Assembly (NCBI RefSeq): GCF_000812875.1
Contig: NZ_JSYK01000001.1
Location: forward strand, 120,347 to 184,346
DNA length: 64,000 nt
DNA from: Kaistella solincola
GTDB taxonomy: Bacteria; Bacteroidota; Bacteroidia; Flavobacteriales; Weeksellaceae
Direction: 5' to 3'
Shown here one piece after another: positions 44,944 through 55,067 of the stretch; the stretch's first letter is position 1, and each line of letters starts with the position of its first letter. Made by a program: the position numbers and the translations under genes. The notes beneath the pieces were generated by a model that was given only the letters and a program-made list of their open reading frames with translations, did not search any database and was not told the DNA's origin.

Positions 44944-45687
44944 ATGGAAAAAAATTACCCGTCGAAAGGCAACCTGAGCGATATTTTGAAAACCGCGTTT
45001 GCGTACTGGAACAAAACGTTGCTTTTTCAACTCGTGTACAGTCTTTTGTATTTTTCGCTGCTGTTTATGGGTTATTTTTATCTTTTCAGATATTTCGGAC
45101 TTTGGGACGCGCTGGCACCTCACGCTGAATTAATTAAAACCGATATGCCGGCTTTCAACGCAAAGATGCAGGAAGTTGCAATGCTGCCACAAATGCAGGG
45201 CTTTGTTTTTGGAATTTTTATTCTACTTGCGCTGCTGAATCCACTGAATGTGGGCTTCTATCAGATTTACCGCAAGCTTGACCTGAAACAGCCCGTGGTG
45301 ATGAACGATCTTTTCGCCGGCTATATGGGTTTTGCTTTTTTTAAATTTTTTGGTTTTTACCTGTTTTGGCTCATTATTTTTTCCTACGCCAATTCATTAA
45401 TAGTTTTGGGCGTGGTTTGGCTGATTCTCACCGCATTTTCGGTTCCGCTGATGTTTTTTAGCAATATCAATACTTTTGAGGGAATCCGGTTGACATTTAA
45501 AGCCTTGAAAAAAGATTTTACCACCGTTTTAATTGCGATAATCGTGGCGATAATTTTCAGTCTTTCCGGGCTTTTGCTTTTCGGTTTTGGTTTTTTACTC
45601 ACTTTTCCGTTTTGGCATGCTGTCATTTATGCATTATACCAACAATTTTTCCGAGAAATTGAACCAAAAAGTGCGAAAAAATTGTGA
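44944..45687 (+). CDS. Polytopic membrane protein, 247 residues
   Basis: An aromatic- and Leu-rich membrane protein with about six helices. The layout, with a long amphipathic N-terminal start (DILKTAFAYWNKTLLFQ), resembles the next gene's product and the loosely defined DUF975/YciC-like integral membrane proteins. No catalytic motif is seen. It and the downstream gene may be ancient duplicates. Function unknown. Confidence 0.75.
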   Translation: MEKNYPSKGNLSDILKTAFAYWNKTLLFQLVYSLLYFSLLFMGYFYLFRYFGLWDALAPHAELIKTDMPAFNAKMQEVAMLPQMQGFVFGIFILLALLNPLNVGFYQIYRKLDLKQPVVMNDLFAGYMGFAFFKFFGFYLFWLIIFSYANSLIVLGVVWLILTAFSVPLMFFSNINTFEGIRLTFKALKKDFTTVLIAIIVAIIFSLSGLLLFGFGFLLTFPFWHAVIYALYQQFFREIEPKSAKKL

Positions 45688-45713
45688 GATGTTTACAAAT
45701 TATGATAAATTTG
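45682..45713 (+). promoter_or_regulatory. Promoter of the 45733 membrane protein gene
   Basis: TTG (45682-45684), 21-base spacer, TAAATTTG (45706-45713); it overlaps the stop of the previous gene. ATG 19 bases further on. Confidence 0.65.
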
Positions 45714-45732
45714 AAAAAACATCTAAACAACT

Positions 45733-46464
45733 ATGGAAACTTTTCAGGATTTTAAACAATCAAACGGGCCGGAGCGGTCGGCAGGCGCTATAATCGCGCA
45801 CGCTTTCGATATTTACAAAGGGATTTTTCTCTATGCCATCGGGGCATTTTTACTCATGTTTTTAATTTCATTTTTAATTCAGCCTATTTCGGGATTCCAG
45901 TCAGAAGAATTATTAGAAGAAATTCAAAATTCACCCGAAACACTGTCTGAAAATATGTGGTCGATTCCCGGCATTCGTACGTATTACGGTTTATCCGGTT
46001 TGGTAACTTTGCTTCTTGCACCTTTTTATGTGGGTATCATTTACCTTGCGAATAAATATAATTTAAATGAAAGACTTGATTTTTCTGATATATTTATAGG
46101 ATTTAAACAGAATTTTCTGAACATTGTGTTGTACACATTAGTAATGAGCATCGCTTTAGGAATTTCATTCGCGATGTGTTTTGTCCCGGGACTTTTCGTT
46201 CTTCCATTCTTTATGTTAGGCTATCCGATTCTTTTATTTGAAAATGCTTCTTTTTCCGACGCGCTGAAAAAATCCTTTAATATTGCCAAAGAAAATTACG
46301 GCGTATTTCTGGGAACTTCACTTTTAGGTTTACTGGTAAGTATTTGCGGCGTTTTCCTGTGCGGGATTGGGATTGTTTTCACCATGCCTATTTTTCTGGT
46401 TGTAATGTATTCACTCTACGTTGCTTTTTGCGGCAGACCGCGCCCGATAATCGCGAAAGATTAA
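45733..46464 (+). CDS. Polytopic membrane protein, 243 residues
   Basis: A membrane protein with about six helices, beginning with a soluble stretch (METFQDFKQSNGPERSAG) and AIIAHAFDIYKGIFLYAIGA. The repeated KSFNIAKENYGVFLG type segment, an amphipathic helix before a hydrophobic pair, is shared with the preceding protein. Such proteins are often mislabelled as beta-carotene monooxygenases; no support for that is seen. It has its own promoter and a terminator-like hairpin after it. Confidence 0.75.
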   Translation: METFQDFKQSNGPERSAGAIIAHAFDIYKGIFLYAIGAFLLMFLISFLIQPISGFQSEELLEEIQNSPETLSENMWSIPGIRTYYGLSGLVTLLLAPFYVGIIYLANKYNLNERLDFSDIFIGFKQNFLNIVLYTLVMSIALGISFAMCFVPGLFVLPFFMLGYPILLFENASFSDALKKSFNIAKENYGVFLGTSLLGLLVSICGVFLCGIGIVFTMPIFLVVMYSLYVAFCGRPRPIIAKD

Positions 46465-46503
46465 ATTATTTTAACATTCTTTTCAGGAATAAATGTACAT
46501 TTG

Positions 46504-46530
46504 AAAGCAATGGATTTCCGTTGCTTTTTT
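46504..46530 (+). terminator. Hairpin between membrane protein and AI-2E genes
   Basis: AAAGCAA (46505-46511) pairs with TTGCTTT (46522-46528) over a 10-base loop, followed by Ts. It ends the 45733 gene, but a possible -7 box TACATTTG (46496-46503) lies immediately before it. Confidence 0.6.
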
Positions 46531-46541
46531 AATACCAGAAA

Positions 46542-47624
46542 ATGCCAAATAAAAAACACCAGATTAGTGAAATAGTTATCAAGCAGATTTTTTTGCTGCT
46601 CGTCATCGTAGTTTTGGCGCTTCTTATTGCGTACAATCTATCGCTGTTTATTCCGTCCTTGCTGGGCGCAATTACTTTGTACGTAATAACACGGAAATAC
46701 AATCTTTACCTGCAGGAAGAAAAAAACTGGAAACCCTGGGCGGCGTCGTTACTGATTATTTTGGGCACTTTGGTTATTTTAATTCTACCCGTATATTTCA
46801 TTATAGATATGCTGATTGCCAAACTCGGAAATGCAACGGCGTACATGGAAAAGTTCAATATTTTTATTGATAAAATCCACGACTATATCTACAGCAAAAC
46901 GCATATTGATGTTTTAAGCGAAGACAATCTTACCAAGCTGAAAGATAATGTTGGAAAATATTCTACTTCGGCGCTGAGCGGAACTTTCAATACGCTAACC
47001 GTTTTGATTTCAATGTATTTTATTCTTTATTTTTTGCTCGAAAAACCCCGACTTTTTGAAAGACTGATGCGAAGTTCCGCACCGTTGAAAAAATCCAACG
47101 TCAATCTTTTGGGCGAAAAAATTCAGAAAATGGTGATGGCAAATGCGATCGGAATTCCGGTTGTCGCCATCGGGCAAGGCATTATTGCCATCATTGGCTA
47201 CTTTATTTTCGGTGCGCCCAGCCCGTTTTTGCTCTTTGCTTTAACATGCGTCGGTGCGATGTTGCCAATTGTTGGCGCGGCGATTATATATGTTCCGGTC
47301 TGTATTTTTATGATTGCCGAAGGACAGGTTGGGCCGGGAATTGGTTTGGCGGCGTACTGTGTTATCGTTGTGGGACTTACCGATAATTTGCTGCGCTTTA
47401 CTTTACTGAAAAAACTGGAAAATATTCACCCTTTAAATACCGTTTTCGGAATTATTTTAGGTTTAAATGTTTTCGGATTTATGGGCTTGATTTTCGGGCC
47501 GATTCTGATTTCCATTACCGTACTTTTAATCCAGGTTTACCGAGACGAGTTTGCGGATGACGACAATGAGCTGATTCTTCCGGAACCGAAAGAAATTGAA
47601 GAAAAAATTGACCTCAGCATTTAA
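46542..47624 (+). CDS. AI-2E (PerM) family transporter
   Basis: A 360-residue protein of the AI-2E family. About eight helices are visible, with the typical split of the membrane part around a soluble loop (residues 90-140). The most characteristic segment lies at about 225-330, with GAMLPIVGAAIIYVP and VFGIILGLNVFGFMGLIFGP. Known members export small molecules or exchange Na+/H+; autoinducer-2 export should not be assumed. The stop lies one base before the DUF3820 gene. Confidence 0.88.
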   Translation: MPNKKHQISEIVIKQIFLLLVIVVLALLIAYNLSLFIPSLLGAITLYVITRKYNLYLQEEKNWKPWAASLLIILGTLVILILPVYFIIDMLIAKLGNATAYMEKFNIFIDKIHDYIYSKTHIDVLSEDNLTKLKDNVGKYSTSALSGTFNTLTVLISMYFILYFLLEKPRLFERLMRSSAPLKKSNVNLLGEKIQKMVMANAIGIPVVAIGQGIIAIIGYFIFGAPSPFLLFALTCVGAMLPIVGAAIIYVPVCIFMIAEGQVGPGIGLAAYCVIVVGLTDNLLRFTLLKKLENIHPLNTVFGIILGLNVFGFMGLIFGPILISITVLLIQVYRDEFADDDNELILPEPKEIEEKIDLSI

Positions 47625-47625
47625 G

Positions 47626-47889
47626 ATGATACCAGAATTAAGACCGGAAATTTTAAAGGAAATCTGCGAAACCCAAATGCCTTTCGGAAAATATAAAGGC
47701 GTTTTTTTGGTCGATTTACCCATCAATTATTTAGAATGGTTTCAGCGCCAGGGAATGCCGAAAGGAAAACTGGGCATGCAGCTTTCCACCATTTATGAAA
47801 TAAAACTCAATGGTTTAATGGATTTGCTGAAACCGCTTCGGCAAAGCGCGGCACCGATGAAACCTTTAAAGAAAATCTACAAATTCTAA
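47626..47889 (+). CDS. DUF3820 protein
   Basis: An 87-residue protein with the DUF3820 core MPFGKYKGVFLVDLP and YLEWFQRQGMPKGKLG, a small fold also found at the end of some exonucleases. The ATG at 47626 follows the transporter stop by one base. The end is basic (PMKPLKKIYKF). Function unknown; probably cytosolic and possibly nucleic-acid related. Confidence 0.82.
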   Translation: MIPELRPEILKEICETQMPFGKYKGVFLVDLPINYLEWFQRQGMPKGKLGMQLSTIYEIKLNGLMDLLKPLRQSAAPMKPLKKIYKF

Positions 47890-47893
47890 ATAG

Positions 47894-47927
47894 AAAAAAT
47901 ATCGCCTTAAAAGACGATATTTTTTGG
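47894..47927. terminator. Terminator between DUF3820 and uvrB
   Basis: An A-run and ATATCG pair with CGATAT and a T run around GCCTTAAAAGA; works for the plus unit and possibly for uvrB. Confidence 0.7.
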
Positions 47928-48020
47928 TTTTAGCACGATCAAAATCAAATCGAAAATTTCCTGTTCAATTTATTTCCTGCTTCAGACGCATTTTTTTTCG
48001 AAATAGATAAATGATTATTA

Positions 48021-50015
<1,995 letters not shown>

Positions 50016-50019
50016 GGTG

Positions 50020-50027
50020 CAAAAATA
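50020..50027 (-). promoter_or_regulatory. -7 box abutting the uvrB start
   Basis: Minus strand TATTTTTG, ending 4 bases before the ATG at 50015; suggests a leaderless or near-leaderless mRNA. Confidence 0.5.
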
Positions 50028-50250
50028 CGGAATTTAATTTTCCGAACATTCTTCACCGAAAAAATCCGGGCTAAAAGCAGTATTTATTGTTGAATTTTTT
50101 TAGTGTGAAATAATGTCCACTTTTACTGGAACTTTCTGAACTTAGCCCCTATTGGAAAGTTTAATTCATATCATTTCGGCAGGCGATTTTCAGTTGTTTA
50201 AAAATTTTTTACTAAAACTTAACTTTTAGAATACGCCGGAGATTCAGACA
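50028..50250. other. Intergenic stretch without recognisable gene
   Basis: Between the uvrB promoter and the terminator of the protease gene. No open frame of note, tRNA or strong hairpin is seen; it is AT-rich in parts. Confidence 0.5.
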
Positions 50251-50251
50251 T

Positions 50252-50284
50252 AAAAAAAACCGCCTTAAACAGCGGTTTTTTTTC
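50252..50284 (-). terminator. Terminator of the S41 peptidase gene
   Basis: A stem AAAAAACCGC (50254-50263) with GCGGTTTTTT (50272-50281); T run on both sides. Confidence 0.8.
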
Positions 50285-50298
50285 GATTTTCTATCAAA

Positions 50299-51810
50299 TT
50301 ATTTTTTCAGATATTTTCCCGGATGTTCCAAATAAAGTTCGGAACCGAATGGAGTTAGAGTAGAATTTGTGCCCAGGAACTTCAGTTTCGGGTTGTACGG
50401 ACTTACCATTTTGTTGGCTCCCGCGCTTACACCTGTAATCAATTCCAACGCTTTTGCTAAAGCCACATCACCGGAGACATCACCAAATTCTTTCAGCTTT
50501 CCGAAATAATCAGCCGGCGCGAAAACATAATTCGGTACAATACCGCCGGAGACTGGATTTTCCTGTTTTTTCCCATTATAATAGGAGAAAGTAATCGGCT
50601 GCATTGCCCACGTATGCGACATATTACGCGTATTAACATCGGTATAATCGGAAGTTGGAGAATCGTATAAGGTAATGGAACCCACAAACTTTCCGTATGT
50701 TTCACCACCAATTGTGGTTACATTAATGTACGCTTTCAGTCCCTGGATCGTCAATTCACTTGCAGATGCAGAACCGCTGGAAGTCAGCACATAAACTCTG
50801 TTTAAGTTCAAACTGTTTACTGGAACTGCACCGGTATTTTGTACGCCTCCACTGCTATAACTATAGGTATTTACCGTCGTAGATAAATTATCGGTTTCGT
50901 CATACTGGTTGTGCTTATCGTTAAAATCCAAAATAACATACGGGCTACCGGTAAACTGTCCTGTTACCATCTGGCCAAGTGCTGTAGCGGTTTCTACGGA
51001 GCCGCCGCCATTATATCGTAAATCTAAAATAAGATCGGTTACATTATCAGCTTTCATCTGACCAAAGGCAGCGTTGAGCTCATCGTTATAATTAGACTGG
51101 AAGCCGTTATAAACCAAATATCCGATGTTTTTACCGTTAATTTTTTTGGTTTCGTAGTAAGCGACCGGATTTTCCTCTAATGTCACCGCGGTTATGTTGG
51201 CGGTTTTTGCAGTTCCGGAGGTTATAATACCTGCTGATGATACTGCAACATTTTTAGCAACTGTTACAGAAAACTGGTCCGCAAACAAAGCGGTATAATT
51301 GCTTACGGTTAATGCTGCGCCATTTACTGCGCTGATGACATCACCTCTTTTTAAACCGGCTGCTGCTGCAGGTGAGTTCGGAACGATGTAGTTTACAATT
51401 GCTACAACATCGGTATTTCCCGAGTTTTTCAAATATAAACTCAGGTCCATTCCGGAACTTTTGGAAACTCCGGCAAACTGAGCGATCAGTTCTTTATAAT
51501 CCGAAACAATCCAGGAAAAACGGTCTTTATTTGGATAATCGTACAGCAGGCTGTAAAATAAATCATCAGGTTTTTTAGCATTTACAAAATTTGCGTAGTC
51601 ATTTGGCGTTTTAAAATAGCTGTCGCCAAGTGCAGGTACATTTTTTTGCCAGTAATACCAGGAATTTAGTCCTTTCCAGACAAAATCATTGGCGCGAACC
51701 GGCGTTACAGCGGTTTCCGGTTTCGGCTGTGGCGTTGGATCATCATCACGGGAACATGAGCTAACAAGCGCTGCCGCTGCGAAAACTACTAGGTATTTTT
51801 TAAAATTCAT
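50299..51810 (-). CDS. S41 family C-terminal processing peptidase, lipoprotein
   Basis: A 503-residue lipoprotein peptidase. The signal peptide ends in VSSC (Cys19), followed by an acidic/Pro linker (RDDDPTPQPKPE). A PDZ domain (about 140-215, with PAAAAGLKRGDVISAVNG) precedes the S41 core, where GSASASELTIQ carries the nucleophile Ser and GGETYGK the Lys. It is anchored on the periplasmic side of a membrane, or on the cell surface, and would cut protein C-termini. The ATG at 51810 gives the signal peptide; upstream frame is promoter. Confidence 0.88.
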   Translation of the reverse strand: MNFKKYLVVFAAAALVSSCSRDDDPTPQPKPETAVTPVRANDFVWKGLNSWYYWQKNVPALGDSYFKTPNDYANFVNAKKPDDLFYSLLYDYPNKDRFSWIVSDYKELIAQFAGVSKSSGMDLSLYLKNSGNTDVVAIVNYIVPNSPAAAAGLKRGDVISAVNGAALTVSNYTALFADQFSVTVAKNVAVSSAGIITSGTAKTANITAVTLEENPVAYYETKKINGKNIGYLVYNGFQSNYNDELNAAFGQMKADNVTDLILDLRYNGGGSVETATALGQMVTGQFTGSPYVILDFNDKHNQYDETDNLSTTVNTYSYSSGGVQNTGAVPVNSLNLNRVYVLTSSGSASASELTIQGLKAYINVTTIGGETYGKFVGSITLYDSPTSDYTDVNTRNMSHTWAMQPITFSYYNGKKQENPVSGGIVPNYVFAPADYFGKLKEFGDVSGDVALAKALELITGVSAGANKMVSPYNPKLKFLGTNSTLTPFGSELYLEHPGKYLKK

Positions 51811-51819
51811 TTTTTTTGA

Positions 51820-51827
51820 TAGATTTG
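51820..51827 (+). promoter_or_regulatory. -7 box abutting the 51833 gene
   Basis: TAGATTTG, ending 5 bases before the ATG at 51833. Confidence 0.5.
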
Positions 51828-51832
51828 TAATT

Positions 51833-52219
51833 ATGAAACTCAAAAATATAAAAAATATTTCTAGCAAATTGATAATAATTTCGCTTTTTGCTTGGATATT
51901 TTCCTGTGTAGGACAAAAATCTTATCCAGAAGTTAAAAATGCAACCTATAAACCTTACCAAATTAATGGTGAACGTGGTTATATTGTAGAATTTGAGGTT
52001 TCAAATGATAATGTAAAACCCGCTGCAGTGGTAATTAACAGAATAAAAAAAACCATATCACCGGCTGATAAAAACGGTTTGAAATATCGGATAAACGTAA
52101 TTGCGGAAACGCGGAAAATCCTTAATTATAAGGTGAAAGGTTCGGAAAAAGAAAACGGTATTTATTTCTCACCTGAAAGCGAGAAATCCTTTAAGCCGGT
52201 GGAGTTTGAATTGAGATAA
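51833..52219 (+). CDS. Small exported lipoprotein, 128 residues
   Basis: Signal peptide MKLKNIKN...AWIFSC gives a lipoprotein with Cys25. The mature part is beta-rich with YVGFEVSND-like strands (GYIVEFEVSNDNVKPAAVVIN) and many lysines. No family recognised. The open frame reaches back to 51689, but that part is antisense to the peptidase gene; the ATG at 51833 follows a -7 box. Confidence 0.68.
   Translation: MKLKNIKNISSKLIIISLFAWIFSCVGQKSYPEVKNATYKPYQINGERGYIVEFEVSNDNVKPAAVVINRIKKTISPADKNGLKYRINVIAETRKILNYKVKGSEKENGIYFSPESEKSFKPVEFELR
51841..51867 (-). promoter_or_regulatory. Promoter of the S41 peptidase gene
   Basis: Minus strand TTG (51867-51865), 16-base spacer (one short of consensus), TATTTTTG (51848-51841), 30 bases before the ATG at 51810. 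It lies within the start of the divergent lipoprotein gene. Confidence 0.5.
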
Positions 52220-52280
52220 AAGAAGGAATTTCGGTTCTTTCTTTTTTTTGTAAATTTAATGGAATAAAAATCACACTGTT

Positions 52281-53519
52281 ATGAAAAATTCCATCTTAAA
52301 AATTCCCGCCTATATTGCGGTTTTTTTTCTGTCTGCGTGTAACGGCAACAATACCGTCACAGAAGAGTCTACGCCGGTAACCGAAAACCAGGCGATGCCA
52401 AATCCGGAGACCGCCGCCAAAAATTCACCGGAATACAACCCTGCATTTCCCGGACAAACACGCATTGAAGGTGTAAAAACAAACACCGCGTACAACGTAG
52501 AAGTGGTAAACAGCAATTTAAATAAACCGTGGGGAATCGCAAATTTACCTGACGGTCGTTTTATTGTAACCGATAAAACCGGATACATGACCATTTTATC
52601 TGCGGACGGAAAATCCTTGAACAAAGTTGAAGGTTTACCAAAAGTTGATGATAGAGGTCAAGGTGGTTTACTGGATGTTGCTTTAGATCCGGATTTTCAA
52701 ACAAACCGGATGATTTACTGGAGTTTTACCGAACCGGTTACGGGTGGTAATCACACCGCGGTTGGTAAAGGAAAACTTTCAGCGGACGAAAAAATGATTG
52801 AAAATCCACAGGTTATTTTCCGTGCGACACCTACCTATAATGGCACGATGCACTACGGCAGCCGATTGGTTTTTGCTAAAGATGGAAATCTTTTCGTAAG
52901 CACGGGCGAACGTTCCGACCTTGAAACCAGACCGTACGCACAAAAAACTGACGCTTATTTGGGCAAAGTTTTGAAAATTACCAAAGACGGCAAGCCCGCA
53001 GCAGGAAATCCATTTGCAGAAAATTCGGCATATAAACCCGAAATTTTTACCTACGGTCACCGGAACCCGCAAGGTTTGGCGATGGATGAAAAAGGCCAGC
53101 TTTGGGAAGCTGAAATGGGACCTAAAGGCGGTGATGAAATTAACCTCATCCAAGCCGGAAAAAATTATGGTTGGGGCGATGTAACCTACGGAATTGAATA
53201 CAGCGGTAAAAAAATAAATAACGGAACCACGCAAAAAGCGGGGACAGAACAGCCGGTTTATTATTGGGATCCATCGATTTCAATGAGCGGAATCGACTTC
53301 TACACCGGAAATATTGATGAATGGAAAAACAATTTAATGGTTGGTTGTCTGAGTGGCGAAAAAATTATCCGTTTGGTTATTAAAGACAATAAAGTGGTGG
53401 GCGAAGAATGGCTGCTGGAAGATAAAAAAGAAAGATTCCGCGATGTTTTAAGTGCATCCGACGGTAATCTCTACGGCATTACCGACAGCGGAAAACTTTA
53501 TAAAGTTTCGAAAAAGTAG
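52281..53519 (+). CDS. PQQ-dependent sugar dehydrogenase, lipoprotein
   Basis: A 412-residue protein of the soluble aldose dehydrogenase (GSDH) six-bladed beta-propeller family. The signal peptide ends in LSAC (Cys20). After a low-complexity linker the propeller starts near NLNKPWGIANLPDGRF; other hallmarks are GQGGLLDVALDPDF, GHRNPQGLAMD and MGPKGGDEINL, which place the catalytic His and PQQ/Ca2+ ligands. It oxidises sugars at the cell surface or periplasm and passes electrons into the respiratory chain; PQQ synthesis genes are not in the window. Confidence 0.88.
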   Translation: MKNSILKIPAYIAVFFLSACNGNNTVTEESTPVTENQAMPNPETAAKNSPEYNPAFPGQTRIEGVKTNTAYNVEVVNSNLNKPWGIANLPDGRFIVTDKTGYMTILSADGKSLNKVEGLPKVDDRGQGGLLDVALDPDFQTNRMIYWSFTEPVTGGNHTAVGKGKLSADEKMIENPQVIFRATPTYNGTMHYGSRLVFAKDGNLFVSTGERSDLETRPYAQKTDAYLGKVLKITKDGKPAAGNPFAENSAYKPEIFTYGHRNPQGLAMDEKGQLWEAEMGPKGGDEINLIQAGKNYGWGDVTYGIEYSGKKINNGTTQKAGTEQPVYYWDPSISMSGIDFYTGNIDEWKNNLMVGCLSGEKIIRLVIKDNKVVGEEWLLEDKKERFRDVLSASDGNLYGITDSGKLYKVSKK

Positions 53520-53546
53520 GAAATTTTCGGTCAATTTTCAAGTATT

Positions 53547-53577
53547 AAAAAACCTTCGCGATTGTGGAGGTTTTTTT
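53547..53577 (+). terminator. Terminator after the sugar dehydrogenase
   Basis: AAAAACCT (53547-53554) with AGGTTTTT (53568-53575), then Ts; abuts the stop of the convergent gene. Confidence 0.7.
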
Positions 53578-54085
53578 ATGGGGTTAAATAGACCAAATTT
53601 CCATCAAAATCATCATCAAGATTTTTTAAAAGCCGCGCCGATTTGGTTTTGTTCAAAAATTCTTCAACGAAAAAACTCGTTTCGAAAAACTGGCGGTGAA
53701 TTCCGGGCAGCAATTCCATAAAATAATCCATTCCGACTTGGTTATTGTGCAAATCCATTTTCTTTTCCAAAGGTTTATTCGGAAATAATTCTTCGTGCAG
53801 ATCGGTCATTCTTTTACAATAATTTTGGGCCTTTTTAGGGGAAGAAATTTTGCAGCAATACATCATAATTAAACACGTCCAGAGCGCATGTCGGAACGCA
53901 TTTCCCACGCCATTGTTCGAATGTGATTTAGGGAAATGTTTCTGCGCCAGCGCAAAACTTCGCAGCGTTGCGTAGAGTCCTAGCAGCGAAAACAGCGGAT
54001 GCGGAAGTATCAAGCCTAAAAGTTTCAATATTTTTCTGAAACTCAATGATGAAAGCGTGGTTAAAATTAATTTTAAATTTCTCAT
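53576..54085 (-). CDS. DUF6973-like protein
   Basis: A 169-residue protein. After a basic, hydrophobic N-terminus it holds GVGNAFRHALWTCLIMMYC and the DLHEELFPN ... MDLHNNQVGMDYF stretch, with conserved His and Asp residues of the kind that bind a metal. This pattern fits the DUF6973 family. A role as a lipid or nucleotide hydrolase is conceivable but not shown. It precedes no gene in its unit and is followed by a terminator. Confidence 0.68.
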   Translation of the reverse strand: MRNLKLILTTLSSLSFRKILKLLGLILPHPLFSLLGLYATLRSFALAQKHFPKSHSNNGVGNAFRHALWTCLIMMYCCKISSPKKAQNYCKRMTDLHEELFPNKPLEKKMDLHNNQVGMDYFMELLPGIHRQFFETSFFVEEFLNKTKSARLLKNLDDDFDGNLVYLTP

Positions 54086-54093
54086 AAAAAAAC

Positions 54094-54122
54094 AAATCCC
54101 ACCTCAAATGAGGTGAGATTTT
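54094..54122 (-). terminator. Terminator of accD
   Basis: AAATC-CACCTCA pairs with TGAGGTG-GATTT across one mismatch, between the accD stop and the next gene's start. Confidence 0.75.
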
Positions 54123-54140
54123 AATATTGTTTAAATCACC

Positions 54141-54992
54141 TTACGCGTGACTTAATAATCTTACAGTTTGTGAAACTTTTTCCCGGATTTCAGTTCTTTT
54201 CACGATGAAATCTACGAAACCTTTTTCCTGAAGGAATTCGGAGGTTTGGAAACCTTCCGGCAAATCTTTACCAATGGTTTCCCGGATGACGCGCGGACCG
54301 GCAAAACCGATCAAAGCTCCGGGCTCAGCCATAATAATATCGGCTGTCATAGCAAAAGAAGCGGTAATTCCACCAAAAGTTGGGTCACACAAGTAAGCGA
54401 TGTACAAAAGCCCCGCTTCGGAAAGCTGCGCAAGTTTCGACTGAACTTTTGCCAGCTGCATTAATGAATAAGTCGCTTCCTGCATTCTGGCACCACCCGA
54501 TTGGCAGATAATCATGTACGGAAGTTTGTGCTCGATGCAATAATCTATCGCTCGGCGGATTTTCTCGCCCATTACGGAACCCAAAGAACCACCGATGAAA
54601 CTGAAATCCATACACGAAATCACCATTTCTTCACCTTTCACGGTTCCAACAGCATTTCGGATGGAATCTGTCAATTTTGTTTTGGATTTTACCTCTTTCA
54701 AACGATCTGTGTACGACTTGGTATCTTTGAAGTTCAGCATATCAACACTTTCCACATTCGCGTCAAGTTCAGTGTATTTGTTGTCATCAAAAATAATTGA
54801 AAAAAATTCTTTGCTCCCAATTCTTACGTGAAAACCATCTTCCGGCGAAACATAATTGTTCGCTTTCAGCTCGTCATGCTCGATCACTTTTCCCGTCGGC
54901 GTCTGATGCCAAAGCCCTTTGGGAACATCTTTTTTGTCCTCGGTAGAAGTGGTAATATTTTGGGTTTTTCTTTTAAACCAGTCGAATGCCAT
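54141..54992 (-). CDS. accD: Acetyl-CoA carboxylase carboxyltransferase subunit beta, lacking the zinc ribbon
   Basis: A 283-residue AccD, which with AccA moves the carboxyl group from biotin to acetyl-CoA, the first step of fatty-acid synthesis. The core motifs are intact ([39 protein letters not shown]). The N-terminal zinc ribbon of the family is not: in place of two CxxC pairs the sequence has QTPTG (30-34) and VSPEDGFH (48-55). So the domain is present in outline but cannot bind zinc in the usual way. Confidence 0.93.
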   Translation of the reverse strand: MAFDWFKRKTQNITTSTEDKKDVPKGLWHQTPTGKVIEHDELKANNYVSPEDGFHVRIGSKEFFSIIFDDNKYTELDANVESVDMLNFKDTKSYTDRLKEVKSKTKLTDSIRNAVGTVKGEEMVISCMDFSFIGGSLGSVMGEKIRRAIDYCIEHKLPYMIICQSGGARMQEATYSLMQLAKVQSKLAQLSEAGLLYIAYLCDPTFGGITASFAMTADIIMAEPGALIGFAGPRVIRETIGKDLPEGFQTSEFLQEKGFVDFIVKRTEIREKVSQTVRLLSHA

Positions 54993-55067
54993 GTTTTTCT
55001 AAATTTTGGATTTTAAATTTTCCAGAATAAATTTTAGCTGCTAAAAGCACCTTTTTTTCTGTTTTAT

